In this document: one piece after another, positions 56,800 to 64,000 of the stretch | Layout of the letters: every line of letters begins with the position of its first letter | Numbering within the stretch: the stretch's first letter is position 1 | Assembly (NCBI RefSeq): GCF_000213175.1 | Contig: NW_009799104.1 | Location: 380,422-444,421 of the forward strand | Source of the DNA: Neurospora tetrasperma FGSC 2508 | Lineage: Eukaryota; Ascomycota; Sordariomycetes; Sordariales; Sordariaceae | Length of the DNA stretch: 64,000 nt | Reading direction: 5' to 3' | Notes under the pieces: generated by a model | Seen by the model: the letters and a program-made list of their open reading frames with translations, nothing else | The model's database searches: none | Told to the model about the DNA's origin: nothing | Program-made: the position numbers and the translations under genes

Positions 56800-57792
56800 A
56801 CCTCTAAAAACTGCAGCATCAAGTTTACGCAAGTTCATCCGACATTGTGCATGCATATATGCCACAAGAAACCAGTACAGTTAGCGGACGACGCGGAACG
56901 GCGGGGTTCAGAAATATCAGAGCCGGTAGGAGCCTACAGGTAATGGCCTTGATGGTGTTGGGAATCGGACCGGAGACCATGTCGCGATTTCCCACTTGTC
57001 TTCCACTCTCTCACAGACAGACCATGAATGCCTGTATGTATAATGTTTCAGTCTGAATCATCAAGCCTGCCGCATGTCGAGTTATTCACGTATCCTTTTT
57101 TGTGCGTTTCGATTCTACCGAGGACAGGTGTACGAGTGTCCGAGTAGTAGAGGTAGTCTGGGCCTGGCAGGCGACGACTGGAGTGGGACACAAATTGTGA
57201 GTTTCTGACTTGTAATTCAGCCTCCTAGATTTTTCCGCAGAATCGATGTCTACCTACTTCTTGCCACCAATCAATCACGAAAATGTCCAACGCTTGGTGA
57301 CTACTATACTACCTGTTCTTTGTTGAAGAGGTAAGGATCGTAAGGGGCTTTGTTTTCACGATCCACGGTGGTCCCGTACAAATGAGGAGTTATGGAACTA
57401 ACATAGGCATAGTGTTAAGGGATCATCTCAGTCTTGTTTACGCAAAGTCACTGTGCAATCTCGTGTGTTCTACAGCTAAAGTCATGTATTTTGTTAAATT
57501 CGTAAAGATTCACGCTTATTTCTTTTCATTTCAGCCTCTGTTTACCATATTTCATATGTTTCTACTCATACTTCCCACGACCGAAATACATGCCTACCTC
57601 TAGGTCTCTTCCTGCCTTCTTCTCGTCGTATTTCTTCCATCTCATCTCGACGGGCATCAAACTGCTACAGCCTGAGTTTGGATCTCTTCCACTTAACTTG
57701 CAACGGCGGCCAGCGATCCTTCCTGCTCGTCGCTGATTGTGCAGTAACAAAACACAATCATCTGGAATGCTCGGTGCTACATGCGTCCTCCT
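56800..57792. other. 1 kb stretch without a supported gene
   Basis: Lies upstream of one minus-strand gene and downstream of the next. Only short frames are seen. Confidence 0.5.
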
Positions 57793-58375
57793 TCACCTCG
57801 TTTTATGTTGTATCCGTAGCTGTGTGCTGTCTTGCCTGCGTGTAGAATAGGTATCAGCGCCGTTGGCGGTGATGCCCTTGGTTGTACCAGTATAGAGTAG
57901 TGACTTCGTCCAGTTACTATACCATATCACACTCCTTCTCCTCAAATCCATCCAAGTCCATTCCTTCTTCTGCCGTATGGTCGACGCCGCCGAAACAATG
58001 GCGTGCATGTTGGTGTCGTCGGCAGTGCACGCGACATCTTTGTCGTCTTCTGCGGGGAGGAAGATAATCCGGCAAGGTACCAAGCCATGCCACGATTAGT
58101 AGTGCTGAGTAAGTATCATAACAAGCCGGCGTAGATGTACTCAGAGTTGCGGGCCTTGGAATGTCCTCTGAAGCGTCCGGGTGGATGGTAGGCGACACTG
58201 CCGTTTGGCGAGTCTCGTCCTTGGAGGCGATGGTTATGTTTCTTTCGGCTTCTCTTGGTTTGGAGCGAGGCTCCGTTGGGATGGGGTGATGAAAGAGAAC
58301 ATCGATGTCGCTTTGGTCCATGCTGGACAGAGCCGGCGGGATGCGTATGGTGGTTGAAAGTTGTGGTTGTGCCAT
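57793..58375 (-). CDS. hypothetical protein, 163 aa, two exons
   Basis: Exons 58375-58141 and 58049-57793 flank a 91-bp intron (GTACAT donor, CTAAT branch, GCAG acceptor) that keeps the frame. The protein begins MAQPQLSTTIRIPPALSSMD. It continues with a charged disordered part (KPREAERNITIASKDETRQ), then a more ordered C-terminal half: ACTADDTNMHAIVSAASTIR, EWTWMDLRRRSVIWYSNWTK and SLLYTGTTKGITANG. The Trp-rich helix is distinctive. No family recognised; no signal peptide or membrane span. Confidence 0.5.
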
Positions 58376-59079
58376 TACGAAGCGCCTATTGTGTTGGTTC
58401 ACTATTGTGATTTTGTTGGCTATGGTGATGGCAAAAGTGATGAGAGATGGAAGATGGGATTCTGTGTACAATACAAGGTGTCTAAACCTTAAAGAATAAA
58501 ACAGTTCGTGGCTTGGGGAAAGAGACAGGAAATCTGACCTCCACCCCTCAACGGATGAGTTGGAGATTGGATTAGGATGCAGCACAACTTACCTGGAAAC
58601 TTCCATCCCAGATTTCCTTGATGGAAGTGCATGTCCACATGTGCGTCATGCCTGCAGAAATGCCTTCATCACAACGATTAACTCCAACAAAAAACAAGGG
58701 ATGAAGCGGCCATTGGGCGCTCAACGCTATTCTAACTGATGAGGTCAAGGAGATTGTGATTATAAGAAAACATCTAGGTCTAGAGGTATCTTCAGTTTAC
58801 AACTGCTAAATCCTTCTTTTCCATCCCGGTCCATTCATCGCCCACCGCCCAGCCAAGTTGCCAACAATGAAACTGCAGCTGACAGGCAAATATCTGATTC
58901 GCGACCCTACAAGCATCCAAGTCCTGGCATACCGTCCAGAAAATCTCTAAAGCGGACGGCGAAGACCACTTGTGCGCTCCATCCACCTCCATGTCCTAAA
59001 CCACCACTCCCCAGACTGTTCCAGCCCTTCCCTCCGCTCTTCAAACTCTGTGACCTCCTCCTCCAGTCCCCTCCAGTAG

Positions 59080-59972
59080 TCACCCCCCTCCCCATCCCCC
59101 TCTCAACCCCCCTCCCCAACCCCCCTCCGCATACCCCCTCACCACCCTCACCAACCGCGGCGTATCCTCATTCATCAACACCCACAACCGCCACTCCGCC
59201 TCGCGCAACATCCGCCGTTCGTTCTGCGTGTGCCACGCAACCCACCACAGCCTTGCCTCTTCCGTCAACGGCGCCACTGTCCACAAGAGGTGGGAATTAA
59301 CTTGCAGCCATCTGGTGTCGTGGATGTGTTGGGCGCGGACAACCAAAGCGTGGGCTTGGAGGACATGGTGTAGGTGGCGGAGCCAGGTGGTGCAGAGGCG
59401 GCGGAAGAGGGGGTCTTGAGCGGGGGGAGGGTGCTGGTTGCTCTGGGGGTGATTGAGGTTGTGGTTGTGGTTGGGGATGGGAATGGGGTTGGGATGAGGG
59501 TGATGGTTGTGCTGCTGGGGGTGGTGTTGGGGTTGCTGATGATGATGGTTTATAACCGGGGATCCATCTCCGGAAGTGGCTCGCGAAGGGGGTGATGTTT
59601 CTCGCGTCCCTGCGCTGTTGTTCGAGATGGAGTCGGAGTTGGTGAACCCCGGTGTTGTGGCCACCGATGAGGTGGAGGAGGAGGAGCGGGAGGAGGAGCG
59701 GGAGGAGGAGGATGCAAAGGAGTTTGGTGGCACGTTGTGGTTCCGGTACCAGGCATCGGAATCCTCTTCACTGATGTCTGTGTTGCCGCTGGTGCCGTTA
59801 ATGGTGGTGGCGTCTACAGCGGTGCCGGCCGTGTTCGATGCCCTGTTTTGCTCAACGGTCAGATTCTCACTGGTCCACAAGAGGTGTGCTTTTGTGTGAT
59901 AGTTTCCATCACTTACCCCTGGACTTGGTCCTCTGGTTCCTCAGAGGCGCGTTGTGACATGGCGTTGGACAT
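59080..59972 (-). CDS. hypothetical protein, 281 aa, Ser/His/Asn-rich with a Trp-rich C-terminal domain
   Basis: Exons 59972-59917 and 59869-59080 join in frame across a 47-bp intron (GTAAGT, CCAG). The first 70 residues are acidic. Then comes a Ser run (SSSRSSSRSSSSTSSV), a His/Gln/Asn/Pro-rich tract, and a C-terminal helical domain of about 110 residues (FRRLCTTWLRHLHHVLQAHA, RWLQVNSHLLWTVAPLTEEA, WWVAWHTQNERRMLREAEWR, NEDTPRLVRVVRGYAEG). It ends in a Gly/Trp repeat (GGWGGGLRGGWGGG). A TATA box lies about 240 bp upstream. The helical domain is likely the functional part; its family is unknown to me. Confidence 0.6.
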
Positions 59973-60213
59973 GACGGGGGAATTTTCTTCGGGTCAGTAG
60001 AAAGTTTTTGTTGACCGTGGAGGATGTAAGCGGAGATGATATCTTGGTAATGTTGCGCTTCTTGTGGAAAGTAAGAAGTGATGGAATTCCTTGGGTTCGT
60101 TGGTGAACTTGTTGTTCTTGGTAGACACAGAATGGACTGGAGATGAATTTCTGATGTTAGACCGTGTCTGGCAAGAGAAGAAGTGAAAAGCAATTGGGGA
60201 AGAGATCCCCGAC

Positions 60214-60221
60214 ACTTTATA
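60214..60221 (-). promoter_or_regulatory. TATA box of the 281-aa gene
   Basis: TATAAAGT on the minus strand, about 240 bp upstream of the start codon, which would give a leader of roughly 200 bases. Confidence 0.5.
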
Positions 60222-60834
60222 ATGTTTTCCAGGCGGAGTTTCCTGTTCGACGCGACTCCTTCCTAGAATATTGGTAGTCCTCGAACATCCTAGATATTAG
60301 GTAGTTGCAGGCCGAAGAAGGCCATAATAATGACCGGCAGCTTTCAGAAGGAATTCGGGGCTTTGTTGTCGCGCACGAATATCTCGGACATATTGGATCT
60401 TGCATCGAATACATGCGCAGTGTTTGAACCTTATGAGTATTCCACCACCTACATATTATGCTGTCCGTCTGCTCAATCATAAAATTCCATTTCATGCGTT
60501 GTATTCGCATGCACATAGCTGCTCGACAAAGAAATTTGAGGCCACGAGTTTCTTTGGTTTGGAAGGTGCTGTGATCGAGGTCAGTGTAAGAACGATTGAG
60601 TTACGCCTATCTCCTTCTCCTTCCCCTTTTTTCCTCTTTCGGCTGTTGTTGTTCTTGTCTGATTTCTCTTCCTGCGACGCCGCAAGCATTCCTCTTGTAT
60701 CGAGCCGTCGAGCCGGTCCCAGACTCCCGCTCAGATTTCGAACCACAGGTATTGAATGTTTCTCGCTTGCCATTCTGCTCTCTACTTCCCCGTCTCTTGC
60801 AACATCTTCCAGCACAACAGTGATAGTCAGCAAG

Positions 60835-61011
60835 ATGTTAAACTCAACAGTCCCGGTATGCACAACTGGCCCTCACGATGACACGGATCCCAAATACTTC
60901 ATTTTTTTGTTCCCAGCTGCCATGTTTGGGTGGCTTTTGAGAATACTCCGGTTTTGGTTCAGATCGGAACAAATCTGGATGACCATGCACGGTGAGATTC
61001 AGGCATCATGA
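60835..61011 (+). CDS. candidate small membrane protein, 58 aa
   Basis: A short frame begins MLNSTVPVCTTGPHDD and has one strongly hydrophobic segment (FIFLFPAAMFGWLLRILRF, about residues 22-40). An intron-like element (GTATTG at 60749 to CCAG at 60812) ends 22 bases before the ATG. Only these two points support it. Confidence 0.3.
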   Translation: MLNSTVPVCTTGPHDDTDPKYFIFLFPAAMFGWLLRILRFWFRSEQIWMTMHGEIQAS

Positions 61012-61975
61012 TTCATGATGATGAGTCCGAGACCATGTCGTGATTTTTGCGCGAAGGGATGTAGTTCGAGCCCATTTTCGACTTGAACTTTCGAAGGCCC
61101 CCGGGATTCCGATGTGTTTGCCTCATTCCGTCTAGTTCTATGCTGCCCGTCCAGTGCATCTTCTGTAGCTCGAAGTTCCTAGACAACTATGAAAATATGC
61201 ATGGTATTTCGACGACTATGATCCGACAATAAAATATTGTACCAGCGTTCCATCTGAAGAAAATACTGCTGGAAATCTTTCACTTGAGATATGTCATCCC
61301 GTCTCCCATTTGGGATCAAATTTCTCATCTCATTATCATTTGAGTATAGCTTCAGCACAGCCTGACGATTGTTATTTCCTGTTGGACGGTTTCCTTATCT
61401 CATCGGACAATTTTTCGTTTTTTCTTGGTTCTGATGTCGTCGCGTCCGCATAGGACGGCGGTTGCGAACCATCGGCATAATTGCTGATGCGTTTGAGCGC
61501 CATTCTTCTCAGCTGGATATGTCAAACCACTGGGAGAAAGCTGTGCATAACTTGGAGACTGGATTGTCTGGATTGTGTGGTGAGTTTGGCGAACTCTAGG
61601 AGCCTCATGTCCGGCGCTTCCCTACCTACGATTTCTTCCCTTTCCAGAGGTCGCCTGCCCGAGCTTGCGTCTGGCATTACTCCGCCCTGTAGCATTCGTT
61701 TTCTAGCTAACAAGGCTTGGTGCTGGTGGTTGCCGCCGGTTAGAGTCACCCAGGCACTCACTCTCATGGAAGCTCAACACCGGGGCGACAGCAGGCTCAC
61801 GGAAACCGAAACGGAGCATCCACCGACGCGACGGGACGTTCCGGACGGGAACGGATCGAAAATGAGACTCCCGAAGAGTTCAAGAAAAGGCAAGCAAGGT
61901 GGATGAAACCTAATCGGAAGCAGAGGGAGAAGGAAAGTCCGGACGAGAAGAAGAAGGAAAGGATGGAAAAAGCGG
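61012..61975. other. 1 kb stretch without a supported gene
   Basis: A plus-strand frame near 61860-61975 is rich in Lys/Glu (NETPEEFKKRQARWMKPNRK) and runs into the left arm of the inverted repeat. Nothing else is supported. Confidence 0.35.
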
Positions 61976-62370
61976 AACATCGCCAGGACGGGGAAGTCAG
62001 ACATAACCTCGTCGGTCTGGAAGTCGATATCCTCTTCATTAGCTGCACCCTGCTCGCCAAGCGCATGCGACACCTTCTACTTTACGGCGGTCCGGAACCG
62101 AAACTTGGCGAGGGACCAGTTGGCGTAGCCAGCATCCCCCTCCACCAGGCGCAGACGCTGCGCATCGCGCCAATAACGATGCACCTCCACCGAGGCATCG
62201 TGTTCAGGACGGCGGGGAGCCTGCTGCTGAACCATAGCGCGATTCCGGACCGCCGTGAAGTAGGAGGTGTCGCGTGCGTTTGGCGAGCAGGGTGCGGCTA
62301 ATGAAGAGGATATCGACTTCCAGACCGACGATATTATGTCTGACTTCCCCGTCCTGGCGATGTTCTAAGC
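61976..62370. repeat. inverted repeat, arms of about 130 bp
   Basis: The arm at about 61976-62106 reappears reverse-complemented at about 62239-62370, with a spacer of about 130 bp and a few mismatches, several of them C/T. Each arm, read inward from the outside of the other, can encode GEQGAANEEDIDFQTD and MSDFPVLAMF, so the arms are copies of the end of one decayed coding sequence. It could arise by an inverted duplication; I see no transposase. Confidence 0.75.
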
Positions 62371-62564
62371 TGGGGTTCTAAAAGTACCACAACGTGGGTC
62401 CTTTTCGCTTCACCGCATTGATTTTTGTTGATACTTCCGATCCACTTGTCATATACTTCGACGACCGCGTTGGTTTCATCTGTTGTATTCTCTTTGTTTT
62501 CTTCCATCTTGTTCAACAGCTTGCGGATGGCTTCACGGAGAATGAGCACATCGTTGGATGACAT
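62334..62564 (-). other. small helical frame, 76 aa
   Basis: MSSNDVLILREAIRKLLNKM, then a Glu/Lys/Asn-rich run and AVVEVYDKWIGSINKNQ. It ends inside the right arm of the inverted repeat. It follows the family B relic on the same strand and may be its continuation. No family recognised. Confidence 0.35.
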
Positions 62565-62619
62565 CTTCGGGTTGAGGATGAGGACTGAATGCTATTTGAC
62601 AGAATCCTTTGGTCAGTAT

Positions 62620-63200
62620 TGAGTGTATTGGCAAAGAAAGAAAAGTCAGGAAATGGGCAGGGACGAACGGATACACGGACAGCATCCGGCGGACAGCGTC
62701 GGCCAAGCTCTCAGGGGTACGGACAAGGGCCAGAATGTTGTCCTAGAACGTTTGGACACTGTCGTGCACTACGGGAGGGAAGTCGAACATGCAGCGGCTA
62801 CTCGTGTCGTTGTAGGCGCTGTAGAGCCCGGTGTCTATAATTCAGGTCGTAATTAGTAGCTGAAGATTATGTGAAAGGAAACAAAGGGAAGGGAGGGCTC
62901 CCTAGTGCGGATAGGCGCTCACGCGGAGGAGGAGCTCCGGGTCGCCAGCGCCTCTCAGGGCATACATCGATAGCGCTGACAGCCAGCCAGGAGGCGATTT
63001 TGCGTACAAGTTGTACGCAATGGATGCCGCTACGCATTCATCACGGCCGGACCGTGGGTGGGCTTCGAGAAGATAATTGAGCGCTACCAGACCGGGTCGG
63101 TCACCCAGCCAGTCGAGGTGTCAAGCACAGACTAGCGAGATTCATTGTCGTCGGACGCACCTGTGACGGGTTCCTCGAAACTATCTTATCCTGCCCCGTG
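62620..63200 (-). pseudogene. family B copy near the right edge
   Basis: Reading leftward from about 63200: SVLDTSTGWVTDPVW, IIFSKPTHGPAVMNA, then VAASIAYNLYAKSPPGWLSA, LSMYALRGAGDPELLLR, an intron-like gap with GTGAGC, CTACTAAT and TATAG, then GLYSAYNDTSSRCMFDFPPV and DNILALVRTPESLADAVRRM. The parts are in more than one frame, with about five breaks. It aligns by eye to the 46.1 kb copy, including the place of the intron. Confidence 0.5.
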
Positions 63201-63716
63201 CTGTGTCGGGCCGTGAGCAGCCGGATTCGGCTCGCGACAGACCCGGTGTGCACGAACCCAGGATGGCAGGATCCGTCGCCTAACATCTCCGGGGGGCCGA
63301 AGAGATAGGTGACGGACGGACATGTGACGATGTCGCCTTGAGAGCCCTTGGGCTGGCGCCTGGCATCGTTGATAATAAAGGGATGAGAGGCAATGGTATA
63401 GGAAGTTGATAGATCTTCTTTTCGTTCAACTTAGGTCATTCGTTACAACAAGCAGGTTGATGCGATGAGGACAAACACACGGTAGCTTCAAAGCTCACAC
63501 AATCCATAGACTAATACCGCCACATGTACAAAGCCAAGATGATCGGGACGATCATTAGGTATCTGAAGGGGGGCATTGTGAAGCGACGAACCACGCCAGT
63601 CAGGATGACTGACAGGCGCGCGGGCACATTCTTAGCATACCAGACCGGACCTGGGCATAGAACCTCGCTTATCGAGCGTCCCGCTGGAAGAAAACGCCAA
63701 ACCGACAACAATAACA

Positions 63717-64000
63717 TCACAGGTCATCTTGATCCTTCTTGGTCGCACGTCTCATAGCGGCGGTCCGGTCGTGACCTTTGGCGCCGAAGGTGGTCACACG
63801 ATAAAATGGTCTATCGTGTACAGTAATGTCGTAATATGGCGTATTCAATTCATTGTAGGTGGTTGATCCAGGCGAGATTCTGATGGTGTGTGCGGCAAGA
63901 TTCGGATACATCGGACATAATCTCGGTCGGACAATCACAGGGCGACGGCATCGTAGATTGGATACGCCAAAAGATTTAATGTTGATGCGGGTACTAGGAG
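63717..64000 (-). CDS. partial gene at the right edge
   Basis: The minus-strand frame is open from the window edge to a stop at 63717-63719, about 94 codons, without a start. It reads RINIKSFGVSNLRCRRPV, CPMYPNLAAHTIRISPGST, NELNTPYYDITVHDRPFYRV and KGHDRTAAMRRATKKDQDDL. Just downstream (63511-63700) another minus frame has a C-terminal hydrophobic segment (RYLMIVPIILALYMW), which might be a further exon. No family recognised. The 5' part lies outside the window. Confidence 0.45.
   Translation of the reverse strand, partial: PSTRINIKSFGVSNLRCRRPVIVRPRLCPMYPNLAAHTIRISPGSTTYNELNTPYYDITVHDRPFYRVTTFGAKGHDRTAAMRRATKKDQDDL

Overview
This window is nuclear DNA of a filamentous ascomycete, almost certainly Neurospora or a very close relative. 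The genes have short introns (about 40-105 bp) with GTRNGT donors, CTAAC/CTAAT-type branch sites and YAG acceptors. The 351-residue cyanide hydratase and the phospholipid methyltransferase (chol-2 type) look like the Neurospora proteins. From memory, unverified, chol-2 maps to the left arm of linkage group VI, so this may be a chromosome-end flank.

Positions 1-29,000 are a normal gene-bearing arm with some decay. In order: a 2,127-residue protein with an N-terminal multi-pass membrane part and a very long disordered tail (minus); an FMN-binding split-barrel protein and, on the same strand 374 bp on, a DMATS-type aromatic prenyltransferase with a mitochondrial-looking leader; a HET-domain (self/non-self recognition) gene that is interrupted once; a class I SAM methyltransferase; a 4.4 kb stretch of gene relics including a NACHT-type NLR fossil; cyanide hydratase; a spermidine-synthase-fold protein with a membrane N-terminus; and the phosphatidyl-N-methylethanolamine N-methyltransferase of phosphatidylcholine synthesis.

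Positions 29,000-64,000 are a different landscape: an orphan-rich island, not obviously AT-rich, made largely of broken or unrecognised genes. Three sequence families recur. (1) A family defined by a C-terminal WIKDFF/NDRLAEM domain has three intact-looking genes (36.7, 49.4 and 53.2 kb) and one relic (54.5 kb); two or three copies also appear to share an intron just upstream of the start codon. (2) Family A recurs in at least five broken pieces (32.5, 40.3, 42.0, 45.0, 52.1 kb). (3) Family B recurs in broken pieces (34.1, 43.2-43.9, 46.1, 62.6-63.2 kb). Between them lie a Tc1/mariner transposase fragment, a fungal-type (FunK1-like) kinase fragment, a Cys-motif gene relic resembling DUF3716, a possible secreted-protein relic, long simple repeats, a tRNA-like element and a roughly 130-bp inverted repeat. 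Three spliced or single-exon hypothetical genes (55.6-60.0 kb) and a partial gene at the right edge look intact.

How it fits together: the left part carries identifiable metabolism (cyanide detoxification, choline phospholipid synthesis, a prenyltransferase, methyltransferases) and two recognition/cell-death genes, both damaged. The right part looks like a nursery and graveyard of lineage-specific families. Their origin (host families, a lost mobile element or captured viral genes) cannot be settled from the sequence alone. All family joins, splice sites and functions were read by eye.
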